64,000 bases of DNA from Orthosia cruda. Its lineage: Eukaryota; Arthropoda; Insecta; Lepidoptera; Noctuidae. The stretch lies in the NCBI GenBank assembly GCA_964057195.1, contig OZ059826.1:24428001-24492000 (forward strand), given 5' to 3'. Shown here piece by piece: positions 21,404 to 31,622 of this stretch. Each line of letters begins with the position of its first letter. Position 1 is the stretch's first letter. The notes under the pieces are model-generated. The model was given only the letters and a program-made list of their open reading frames with translations. It had not been told where the DNA came from and did not search any database. The translations under genes were made by a program, and so were the position numbers.

Positions 21404-21577
21404 GGCTTAGCACGCACTATGATTTTATTCGCGCGAATTATTTCCCGCGCGAATTTATTAGTACTATTTGAGCGCGATTTTTTTTCCGCAATGCGTGCAG
21501 CTTCATACAATGCCATAGGTTACAGAAAGGGCGGAAAAAAAAATCGCGCGAATAAAAATCGCGGTGCGTGCTATGCC
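21404..21577. mobile_element. 174-bp MITE, PIF/Harbinger type
   Basis: Ends are imperfect inverted repeats (GGCTTAGCACGCAC...GTGCGTGCTATGCC, about 40 bases including a TTCGCGCGA block) and it is flanked by TTA direct repeats (21401-21403, 21578-21580). A 3-bp TTA duplication is the PIF/Harbinger signature. Non-coding. Confidence 0.8.
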
Positions 21578-22049
21578 TTACACGGTCAAGCGCAAGCCTG
21601 TAAACAATAACAAATAATTTTACTTCTTGAACATTTTGATATACCGATTGCGATGAAACAAAAACTAAGTCATATTTTAAGTTACGCACAAATTTTATAA
21701 GTTTCGTACATTTTACGTTATGCGTGCAGAAATAAATAGACAAACAGACAAAAATTCCAAAGATGCTAGAAATGGATTCTGTTGGTCCTACACCCTGGCT
21801 ATTATTTTTGGAAATATTTTCGATGTACAAAAACTACTTTTCTTCAGATCTAATATATGTATTGATAATAAAGTAATACTGTATCACACATAAGATTAGT
21901 GTTTAGAATTTAATAATAAAAATCCATGCTGAAAATAAAAAAATCACGATGTCATAAGAATTCTATTAACATTAATTCTAAATAATAAAATGTTGTCACT
22001 TTAAACATTTAACAAATAAAAGAAAAGGGAAATTAATAGACAAAATAAA

Positions 22050-22055
22050 TTTATT
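22050..22055 (-). terminator. Poly(A) signal candidate for RPA43
   Basis: AATAAA on the minus strand, about 82 bases past the stop codon. Confidence 0.4.
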
Positions 22056-22136
22056 TTAATAATATGTATATTAAAATCAATAATGTACTCTGAAATTTCA
22101 CAATAAGTAAAACTTTAATTATAAATCTTTACTAAG

Positions 22137-24583
22137 TTATTGTATATCGCGTTTGTGCTTTTTTAATGGTTTGTAGAGGGGAGCTTCTGGTTGCTTCTGT
22201 TCAGGCTCTACTATTCTACTGTGCCTCTTAACTTTGTCACTTTCAACATTCTTAATTTTTGTCAAACCAAATTTTCCATTAACTGCCTGAGTGTGATTGT
22301 CAGCTGCTGCACTATTCTTTGGGTCACTTGTTATTTTGGAGTTATTTCTTGAAGTTGAATGTGGAAGCCCGTCTCCAATTTGTTTTTGTATGTATGGCTT
22401 AGTCTTGTCAAAATTAACATATGATACATTAATTGCGTGTGTCGCTTTTTTATCCACTTCATCTTCATCATCCCCATCTGGACCTAATTTGACACATCTG
22501 AAATGTAAATAAATACATGAAAAGTCAATATGAGAGAGACTGAGAGATTATTATAATTCATTAAGGGCCTATATACGCTTTAGTGCCGTAAAACGGTAAC
22601 TTATTCACAAGGTTTTTTCGTGTAACTAATAGTTTTGATTTAGATTAGATTAAGACGGGCTGGTGTCCGCAACTCCACGTCTAAGCGCGTATTTTACGTA
22701 CGTATTTTTTTTTTTTTTTTTATAATTAACAACACAATATTTTTTCGCAACTTTTGGAAACTCCTCCAAAACGACTTGGATGTTTAAAAATATTTTTACA
22801 CAGAACACTTATTGCTGGCATTTCTTCATAACTAACATAGCATATGTAAATCAAATAATATTATGCAAACAAAACTGTTAAAAAGGAGGTTCAATATTGA
22901 TATTTTGGCATTGAGCGGGCGCACGGCCAGTACTGCGTAACATTGGGGTATATATATCGCCTTAATTGCCAGGTGCCAGTCATTGACCTCTTTCCTAAGA
23001 TATTTTAGATATTGAACAGCAAGTTATTTCCCATCTACTGCTCACTCATTTAAGTAACTGCTTTCTTTTCAGTACCATCATTTATAAATTGGAATGTTAT
23101 TTTATTTTCAAACATCTTAAGAAATAGCCCAAACAGCTGTGCTGTCAATGCGAAAAGTGCCCAAAACACTGGCAGAATTGCCACGTTGAATGGCACTGCT
23201 TAATCTTTGACATAATTAGGTTGTGGCAATCGCCGATTAAGGTGCAGATAGTCAGCAGTAGTAGCTGATTGTAAAATGAGAATCACATCTAGTTGTAATT
23301 TTTTGGAAAAATTATATTACATAAGACCATTTGCTTAATAATTTGATCTGAGATTTTTTTTAGTTTTATTCGTATAACATAGCGTAATTAATTTGTAAAG
23401 TTATGTCTAACACATACAAAAAAATGACAATTGCACCAATCCGCCAGGCGTATTTTAATAAAAATGATCACCATCTCAAAGACAATTTAATTATCTACAT
23501 TTTGATCTGAGGCTTTTTTTAAAGTCCTAGAATAATAAATATCCTACTAAATTTTGGGTCAGGTGGGTGTGAAACGATGCACTTGTTTTGTTCCCTCAAG
23601 GTCGTTAGCGTTAGTTGTCATCTTAATTGGCTTCAGTCAGGTACTAGTCACAAGAGACAATAATTCAATTTCAAATACTAAAAAACATAAATATATATGT
23701 TTCATCTCAAAGATACCTCTCATCCAGCTCTCCTCTGATATATGGAAGGGCTCCGTAAAGATCTAACACAACTATCCTAAATGTGACCTCCTGGCCTTCC
23801 TGGATATTTGAGCCAACCCACATGTTTCCTGGCTCTTCTGTTGGTCTTGGAATTACGACATTGAACACCCTGAAATGAACATTATGTAACATTTAATAAA
23901 CCCACAACACTATACATGTATCTGTGATTGCACAATGTTTGATATGAATGGAAAATACGAATAGGTTTGTTGTCTATTAGGAAATTGTCATTAATAATGA
24001 AAACAAGTATTGTAAATGCATTCCAGATTTTTGAGACTGTTATTGATATACATTAATTTTACTAAGCTTTTGTTACTCTTACCTGTGCACAAGAATGCCT
24101 AAATGCGTGGTGCTTTTTTTATTCACAATGCCTGTCAGTGTTGCTCCTACATAAGGGCGAAAAATGAAGTAGTCTGCCTGAACTTGAAAGTGAATATCTG
24201 CATTATCATTTCTTATTGTTCCAACGTTTTGCAAGATTCTGAGGTTTTTGTAACTTAAAAGAATTCCATTGAACCTGTAAAATGGGATTAATTTCTATAT
24301 AGGTGTTGGGCATACGATAATACAACACTTACGTTTCGCAGGTTTTATAATTAAGAGATGAGAGAAGTAGAGATAGAATTCATATGCTATTTTAAAGAAC
24401 TTACTCTTTATCAAACTTTCCTATTTTGTAGTCCAACAAGTTTTTTATAGATTCCTTGAGGTTTCCAAGACACCAGGGTTGTAAGGCTAGATTTTGTGTC
24501 ACTTGCTTTTCAAGAATACACGAATTCTTATCATTAGCTAATTTTTTTAACTCTTTGAAATCAAATTTTATAATTGTTGACAT
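22137..24583 (-). CDS. POLR1F: RNA polymerase I subunit RPA43, four exons
   Basis: Subunit of nuclear RNA polymerase I, which transcribes pre-rRNA; RPA43 is part of the stalk and contacts the initiation factor Rrn3/TIF-IA. Minus-strand exons are 24583-24405, 24274-24083, 23869-23717 and 22497-22137, all with GT-AG junctions in phase 2, giving about 294 residues. The Rpb7-like N-terminal domain shows GILLSYKNLRILQN and ADIHFQVQADYFIFRP. The OB-fold part shows GIVNKKSTTHLGILVHRVF, VVIPRP and FRIVVLDLYGALPYIRGEL. The tail is acidic (DGDDEDE), then Lys-rich. An AATAAA signal lies at 22055-22050. A giant fold-back element begins 219 bp upstream of the start codon. The alternative symbol is TWISTNB. 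Confidence 0.87.
22560..23700. other. RPA43 intron 3; no feature recognised
   Basis: AT-rich intron sequence of about 1.2 kb between exons 3 and 4; T-run near 22706. No repeat family recognised with confidence. Confidence 0.5.
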
Positions 24584-25085
24584 TTTATCACCGCATAAAT
24601 AAATTTTAATTCAATTCAATAACAAAACACCAACCGTAGTATCTCTTAGTAGTCTGTGACACCAACCAAAAACCAAATGTAAATATATTTTTGACATATC
24701 GTAGCATCCCAAATCATTCACAGACATTTGTTTTTTTTTATTTTTTGAGCAAAATAACCATAGATACACGATACATTCCAGTCAGTCATCCATAGAGAAA
24801 AGGTGTTCGCTTCGATGGCGCGGCCACGGCGTTTTTTTTTAAAAAAAACTATGCCAGGATTATGTAAAAATTTGTAAAACTTGATTCCCAAAACCATAAA
24901 TTTGTCAAAGTTATGGTTAAAAAGTTTTAAGGGTTTGAACGTGGTCGCGCCATTGAAACGCGGCGAACCGCGCGGCCACGGAGATCTTTAAAACTAAGCG
25001 TTGTAGAGACCTGAAATTTTGGCAGATAACAGATTGAATTTGTAAAAATATAGAAAAAATTCCTAGGTTTATATTATAGGAGCTG

Positions 25086-25930
25086 TAAGACTAAAACCCC
25101 ATGGCCGCGCCATTGAAACGGTGAAAAACACGTTATCGTCGATATCTCGCTGAAAAAGCATCGCAGCGGTCTGAAGATTTTTGTAAATCCTAGATTTGAA
25201 TTTGTCAAAATATGTAAAAATACACAAAAAAATCCTAGGTTTATATTTTAGGAGCTGTAAGACTAAAACCCCATGGCCGCGCCATTGAAACGGTGAAAAA
25301 CACGTAATCGCCGATATCTCGCTGAAAAATCATCGCAGAGGACCGAAGTTTTTTGTAAAACCTAGATTTGAATTTGTCAAAACATGTAAAAATACACAAA
25401 AAAATCCTAGGTTTATATTTCAGGAGCTGTAAGACCAAAACCCTATGGCCGCGCCATTGAAACGGTGAAAAACACGTAATCGCCAATATCTCGCTGAAAA
25501 ATCATCGCAGAGGACTGAAGTTTTTTGTAAAACCTAGATTTGAATTTGTCAAAATATAAAAAGAAATACAAAGAAAAATCCTAGGTTTGTATTTCAGGAG
25601 CTGTAAGACCAAAACCATATGGCCGCGCCATTGAAACGGTGAAAAACACGTTATCGCCGATATCTCGCTGAAAAAGCAACGTAGAGGACTGAAGTTTTTT
25701 GTAAAACCTAGATTTGAATTTGTCAAAACATGTAAAAATACAAAGAAAAATCCTAGGTTTGTATTTCAGGAGCTGTAAGACCAAAACGCTATGGCCGCGC
25801 CATTGAAACGGTAAAAAACACGTTATCACCGATATCTCGCTGAAAAAGAATCGCAGAGGTCTGAAGTTTTTTGTAAAACCTAGATTCGAATTTGTCAACA
25901 TAATTAAAAATACACCAAAAAATCCTAGGT
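25086..25930 (+). repeat. 172-bp tandem array, left arm
   Basis: Five units at 172-174-bp spacing, each running CCATGGCCGCGCCATTGAAA, ATATCTCGCTGAAAAA, CCTAGATTTGAATTTGTCAA and CCTAGGTTT. They are more alike to their mirror units in the right arm than expected for an old array. Confidence 0.9.
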
Positions 25931-26884
25931 TTATATTTCAGGAGCTGTAGTACTTTATCGCGTAGATATAAGTTGTGGTTATCTATCGAAGAAAGAAAGT
26001 ATTAGCGGTGTATTTTTTTGTAAACAACACCTACTAATATGTAGAATTACCGATAAAAGGCAAAAAAGTATTTTTTCGTAGTAAAAAACTTTCAATACGT
26101 TTTGAATTTTCCGATAGGGTGACCATGACTTATTGTTTACAGAAAACTTTCCACCTGCAAGTATTAGAAACTATATCTCAAGGATTCTAAATTAAATTAA
26201 AATGAAACGATAACTAAAATACAAAACATATGTTTATTTCTTTAAAAATCACATGAATCACAGATTATTCAGTTACCCCTCCGTACCGTTTATTCCGAAC
26301 CTAACCCAAAATCCTAACCCGGTCGCGCGGGTTAGGTTATTGTAAGATTTCTTTTGACTAGTTCATATAACATAATTCTATATTTTCTAATAAAAAGTAC
26401 TTAGAACTTCCGAGTAGGTATTTTTTTTTCCGGTGATACGATAATGCACGGGGCTCCGTAGACTTTGTTATAGTAATCGTAGTTAAATAAAAAAATACCT
26501 ATAACCTAACCCGCGCGACCGAGTTAGGTTCGGAATAAACGGTACGGAGGGATAACTGAATAATCTGTGATTCATGTGATTTTTAAAGAAATAAACATAT
26601 GTTTTGTATTTTAGTTATCGTTTCATTTTAATTTAATTTAGAATCCTTGAGATATAGTTTCTAATACTTGCAGGTGGAAAGTTTTCTGTAAAGAATAAGT
26701 CATGGTCACCCTATCGGAACATTCAAAACGTATTGAAAGTTTTTTACTATGAAAAAAATACTTTTTTTGCCTATTATCGGTAATTCTACATATTAATAGG
26801 TGTTGTTTACAAAAAAATACACCGCTAATACTTTCTTTCTTCGATAGATAACCACAACTTATTTCTACGCGATAAAATACTCAG

Positions 26885-27770
26885 CTCCTGAAATATAAAC
26901 CTAGGATTTTTTGGTGAATTTTTAATTATGTTGACAAATTCGAATCTAGGTTTTACAAAAAACTTCAGACCTCTGCGATGCTTTTTCAGTGAGATATCGG
27001 CGATAACGTGTTTTTCACCGTTTCAATGGCGTGGCCATGGGGTTTTAGTCTTACAGCTCCTAAAATATAAACCTAGGATTTTTTTGTGTATTTTTACATA
27101 TTTTGACAAATTCGAATCTTGGTTTTACAAAAAACTTCAGACCTCTGCGATGCTTTTTCAGTGAGATATCGGTGATAACGTGTTTTTTACCGTTTCAATG
27201 GCGCGGCCATATGGTTTTGGTCTTACAGCTCCTGAAATACAAACCTAGGATTTTTTTTTGTATTTTTACATGTTTTGACAAATTCAAATCTAGGTTTTAC
27301 AAAAAAATTCAGTCCTCTACGTTGCTTTTTCAGCGAGATATCGGCGATAACGTGTTTTTCACCGTTTCAATGGCGCGGCCATAGGGTTTTGGTCTTACAG
27401 CTCCTGAAATATAAACCTAGGTATTTTTTGTGTATTTTTACATGTTTTGACAAATTCAAATCTAGGTTTTACAAAAAACTTCAGACCCCTGCGATGCTTT
27501 TTCAGTGAGATATCGTCGATAACGTGTTTTTCACCGTTTCAATGGCGCGGCCATGGGGTTTTAGTCTTACAGCTCCTAAAATATAAACCTAGGATTTTTT
27601 TTTGCATTTTCACATATTTTGACAAATTCAAATCTAGGATTTACAAAAAACTTCAGACCGCTGCGATGCTTTTTCAGCGAGATATCGTCGATAACGTGTT
27701 TTTCACCGTTTCAATGGCGCGGCCATGGGGTTTTAGTCTTACAGCTCCTAAAATATAAACCTAGGATTTT
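26885..27770 (-). repeat. 172-bp tandem array, right arm (inverted)
   Basis: Mirror of the left array, the same 172-bp unit on the opposite strand. Variation such as CCATATGG, CCATAGGG or CCATGGGG in the unit allows left and right units to be paired. Confidence 0.9.
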
Positions 27771-28149
27771 TTTCTATATTTTACAAATTTTTTACAAATT
27801 CGATCTGTTATCTGCCAAAATTTCAGGTCTCTGCAACGCTTAGTTTTAAAGATCTCCGTGGCCGCGCGGTTCGCCGCGTTTCAATGGCGCGGCCACGTTC
27901 AAACCCTTAAAACTTTTTAACCATAACTTTGACAAATTTATGGTTTTGGGAATCAAGTTTTACAAATTTTTACATAATCTTGGCATAGTTTTTTTAAAAA
28001 AAAACGCCGTGGCCGCGCCATCGAAACGGACACGAGAAAAGATATCAAAAGGGGAAAATAGGGACAATAACAACAGATCATTATAAAATTCTATTAACCA
28101 AATAATCTGATGAATATATCAGTATTTTATATTTTATTTGTTCATAACT

Positions 28150-28560
28150 TTAAATTTGACTATCTATAATAATTGAAAATTCAGATAGATGCACCTGTCT
28201 GAATTTTCCATTCTGCATTGTTTGGAATGAATTTCCAGTAGTAGAATAATAATAGTAGAGTTCTAATAAGCACCGATCGTGTACTTTTGAATAACTCCCT
28301 TGTTCTGTGCCATTGTTTTTGTTGCGCAACTTCTATCTCGGCAACATCGGCATCACCTCACTGGGAGTCAACCCCTTCTACACAGTCGGAAGTCGGAACA
28401 ACCGCCCAACGCAACCAAGACCAAGGACGTCGTGACCTTGGTTGTGTTGTGGTAAAAATTGATCGTGTAGGTAGACGGTGGCTGGCCAACCAAATTGAGT
28501 TGACCTTCCAACAACCTTAGTTGGGAGATAAGTGCTTCCGACCAAGGGCAAATAGAGGAC
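28150..28560. other. Unassigned region with a short hairpin
   Basis: A hairpin with stem GAAAATTCAGA lies near 28176-28210. CCCCTTCTACACAGTCGGAA at about 28371 recurs inverted at about 28989-29005, 600 bases away. A 77-codon plus frame (28287-28520) is of unknown nature. Confidence 0.4.
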
Positions 28561-28571
28561 GCTGAGTCTTA

Positions 28572-28744
28572 CCCTCAGTTTCCCACCTTAAAATTATCGG
28601 AGAATTAATGTGACAAATTGTCAAACACGCGTTATATTCTGTGATTGGCTGTTGAAAATTCATTCAACCAATCACAGCAGATAACGCGTGCTTGACAATT
28701 TGTCACATTAATTCTCCGATAATTTTAAGGTGGGAAACTGAGGG
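28572..28744. mobile_element. 173-bp hairpin MITE, PIF/Harbinger type
   Basis: Nearly perfect inverted repeat across its full length, CCCTCAGTTTCCCACC...GGTGGGAAACTGAGGG, with a short loop near 28660, flanked by TTA at 28569-28571 and 28745-28747. The TTA duplication and palindromic form indicate a PIF/Harbinger-derived MITE. Confidence 0.88.
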
Positions 28745-28759
28745 TTAGTCCGTTTACTT

Positions 28760-29840
28760 TTGATTAACTTCGCTTGAACCTATAAGGGCTATAGCCACTC
28801 TTACATTCTAATATTTTGTAAAGCTATGAGACGCCATATCTTGCATGTATTTATTATATACAATACATTGTACTGCCCACGAATAAAATAAACACATTAG
28901 GTACCCTCCTTCCGCAGTCGGATAAAAAAAATCCTTGTGTCAATCACGCAACCAGGGGCACCTTGGTCAGGCGTTTGTTCCGACTGTGTAGAAGGGGTAG
29001 GTACTTCGACATTTGTCGGTAGGTGCTTAATAAATATGACAGTTTGTGAAATTGGAAAAGAACCTTAAACCTTAGTTTGTGACTTAAAAAGTGAAATTTC
29101 AATTCATTACGTAAAAAAAATCCCGGTGTAGGTACTAGCATGTGCTCGTACTGCTCTTAATACACGTTACTAAGCTAGATTAAATTCAAATTTGGGTCAG
29201 TGTATCGTCTTAGTTGCGGAATTGGTAAAACCAATTAGAACGTAAGTGACACAAAATACTTTTAACAGATTTACCGTTCGATTGTTTTTTAATTATTTTA
29301 CCTTAGATTTGTCTACCGTTTATATTAATGCATTCTAACATAAACTACTGTTGTATAGCACAGAGATAGATAATAGTCTGGAAAAGCACATAGGATAGTT
29401 TTATTCCCACGGATGATAAACACTATGAACGCGGGTGAAGCCTTGGGCAGAAGGTAGTGTTACTTAAATGTGCCTATAATATTCGTCAAATTCTAGTACC
29501 GATCATAATAAGCTAATAAAGTAATAACAGTTTAAGATTTACTTCTACCCCATTGTAGAATAAAATCTTTTGGAAACAATAATATTAGGTAATCCAAAGT
29601 TAGTTACGTGAAGATGATTTCCTCTGGTCCTAAACAGCCCAAGATAATCTAGTAGATATGATAAACCCCTTGAGTAAACCCGAAACGTGGAACTAGGTCT
29701 TTTAATTGTTTCGGTAATTATGATAATTACGGCATTTCACCGGTTAAAACCAAAAAATTACAATCTTCGCAAGGTTCAAAGAAAACTAAATTATTACGAA
29801 ATGGTTAAAATTTCCTTTATGGGCCGCTGATTTATGGCAC
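28760..29840. other. AT-rich intergenic DNA with retroelement scraps
   Basis: At 29380-29460 a GGAAAAGCACATAGGATAG...GGGTGAAGCCTTGGGCAGAAG stretch resembles the 3' end of a common lepidopteran repeat. The rest holds nothing recognised. Confidence 0.4.
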
Positions 29841-30021
29841 GGGGGGAACGGGGGAGGGTGGGGGGAGGGGTTTTATCCCCCCCTTACCATCCCCACCACT
29901 CGGAGCCCCATGGTTATGGAGATATCCATGGTTAAAGTTTTTAGGTTAGAATCAAAATTTCTATCAAAGTCCATCGATTTTTGGGGCGGGAAAGGGGGTA
30001 GGGAAGTGGGGGGTAGTGGGG
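29841..30021 (+). repeat. Two G-runs with quadruplex potential in a duplicated block
   Basis: Four or more G-tracts of three to six bases occur at 29841-29870 and again at about 29983-30021. Both lie in a larger degenerate duplication, each followed by a CCCCATGGTTA...ATCCATGGTTAAAGTTTTTA-like stretch. Confidence 0.7.
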
Positions 30022-30119
30022 TTACCCCACTGTACCATCCCAACCCCGCGGAACCCCATGGTTAAGGATATATTCATGGTTAAAGTTTTTACAATTACTA
30101 TTTAACAACAAATATCGAC

Positions 30120-30245
30120 GGAGCCCCGCTGCGCGGGGCTCCTATTTCTGTCTGAAGGGTCTAAAGTAACCTAACACGAAGAAGATGACGGGAGCTGAGT
30201 TCGCTCGCATTGCTCGCTCACTTCAGCTCCCGTCATCTCTTCGAA
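30120..30245. repeat. Two GC-rich hairpins
   Basis: GGAGCCCCGC...GCGGGGCTCC at 30120-30142, then an inverted repeat GATGACGGGAGCTGA... with its complement TCAGCTCCCGTCATC at about 30184-30237. Likely part of a dispersed repeat; no coding. Confidence 0.7.
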
Positions 30246-30589
30246 CCTAACCTGTCCGTGTCGGGGTGCCCTAAGCTCCCGAGCTCGCTTCGCTCGCTCC
30301 TGGACCAATTCTCATATTTTTACCTCACGAAATACATACAAAAAAACATAAAATTTCCGAGTCTTGAAAATTTGTAAAAAGCTTTCTATTTATGAGTACA
30401 ACCTATAAAAAAAAAATTAACTTCCAAATCAACGGCCCATAATGGAAATTTTATCCCTTACGTCAATCGATTCGTCTTAACCCTGCGAGTGTCAATGGCT
30501 ACATTAAATTTGAAAAAAAAAGAAAAACGGTGGATTTTGGGCGCCATATTGTGAGGGAAAAAGATTTTTTTCTTCCATACCCATCGTGT

Positions 30590-30890
30590 GGCGATTTCAA
30601 AAATATATTACAGTTATATGTTAAAATGTACTTAAATTTAAAAAAAAATAACTAAAAAGTTATAAATAAAAAAAGTTAATTTATAAAATCAAAAAACCCG
30701 ACTGCTTAAAAAGCAAACTAAAAAGACGTAAACAAGTAGAAAATCATGCTGTGCAGTCGGAGGATACATATATCTGGTTTTGGTCAGCCAGCTCGCGAAT
30801 AGGTATCCTCCGAATGCACAGCATGATTTTCTACTTGTTTACGTCTTTTTAGTTTGCTTTTTAAGCAGTCGGGTTTTTTGATTTTTTAAA
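30590..30890. repeat. Hairpin repeat with AACCCGACTGCTTAAAAAGC ends, copy 1
   Basis: A long inverted repeat centred near 30788: AACCCGACTGCTTAAAAAGC, then AACTAAAAAGACGTAAACAA in both arms, about 80-100 bp. About 100 bp of leading sequence (GATTTCAAAAATATAT...) is shared with the copy at 61640. Confidence 0.8.
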
Positions 30891-31026
30891 TTAACTTTTT
30901 TTCAGTATTTAACCTTACTTTTTCTTGACTCTGTGTAAGTGTTATGTCCGTACGCGAAGCATACGCTCATTTCATTGCGCTCTGAGAGTACAGTCGAATT
31001 CAGAATATTTTCTTCTCGGTACCTGT

Positions 31027-31310
31027 ACGAAGTCGGTTGATAAAGAAAACTTAATGTAGGTCCTAAGCTACATTTTCTTTATAACCGACTTCAAAAAATT
31101 CGACTTCGTCAGGAGATGTACTTTGTTTATAAATGATTTTCATGATAATTTTGAGTGCACCAAAACTAAATAGAGAAAAATACAAAAAAATAAACATAAT
31201 TAACGAAAAAAACAAAAACAATAAGTAGGTACTTACCATAGACACCGACTTCGGAAAGGAAAGTTATTTTCGCTTTGTGGTGTTTTGTTTTGTAAGTCGG
31301 TTTTTTTTTT
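31027..31310. repeat. AAGTCGG-ended repeat with hairpin
   Basis: GAAGTCGGTT...AACCGACTTC hairpin at 31029-31091, and CACCGACTTCGG...AAGTCGGTTTTTT at 31228-31305. The same GACTTCGG, CGCTTTGTGGTGTTTT motifs recur at 57270-57420 inside the hAT element. Confidence 0.6.
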
Positions 31311-31499
31311 TGGTAAAAGTTTTTTTATTTTTATATAATGGTTTGCATGCATAACTTGTCAGAAAATAAGAGAATTGTTTGTATTAATAGTTTCTGTTAG
31401 GTCTAACGGGTGTGTAACGGCCAACAGCCACAGTGTACGAGCCTCACTTGTAAAATCTTTAAAAAAGATCAATCACTAATTTATTAGAATACCTTCACT

Positions 31500-31622
31500 A
31501 AGATGTTTTAATTAGAAGAATACTCTGGAATAGCACAATAGGATATGTTTTATCCCGGGAATGTGTTTCCTTCCATAATTTTCGACATTTACAAGGGAGA
31601 AACCGCTGGCAGAAGCTAGTTT
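31500..31622 (+). repeat. Dispersed repeat 3' end
   Basis: GGAATAGCACAATAGGATATG...GAAACCGCTGGCAGAAGCTAG. It truncates the reverse transcriptase fragment to its right. Related to the scrap at 29380. Confidence 0.5.

Larger units (their letters stand above)
24803..28033. mobile_element. 3.2 kb giant fold-back element
   Basis: A palindrome with arms of about 1.5 kb and a roughly 150-bp centre (about 26345-26495). It is flanked by an exact 8-bp duplication GAGAAAAG (24795-24802 and 28034-28041). The ends read GTGTTCGCTTCGATGG and, inverted, GTGTCCGTTTCGATGG. Each arm holds a terminal block, then five 172-bp tandem units (left copies of GGCCGCGCCATTGAAACG at 25103, 25275, 25447, 25621 and 25793; right arm mirror copies near 27034-27720), then an inner unique block. 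The core of the repeat unit, TTTCAATGGCGCGGCC, is also the terminus. There is no transposase, so it must be mobilised in trans. The ORFs in the arms are shadows of the repeat. Confidence 0.93.

Noticed and set aside
25241..27843. Repeated ORFs of 74-106 codons in the giant fold-back element
   Set aside because: Each is a shadow of the 172-bp unit, mirrored in the other arm; 172 is not a multiple of three so frames do not continue as a protein.
28287..28520. 77-codon ORF as a gene
   Set aside because: No family, no splice context, and it overlaps an inverted motif shared with 28990.
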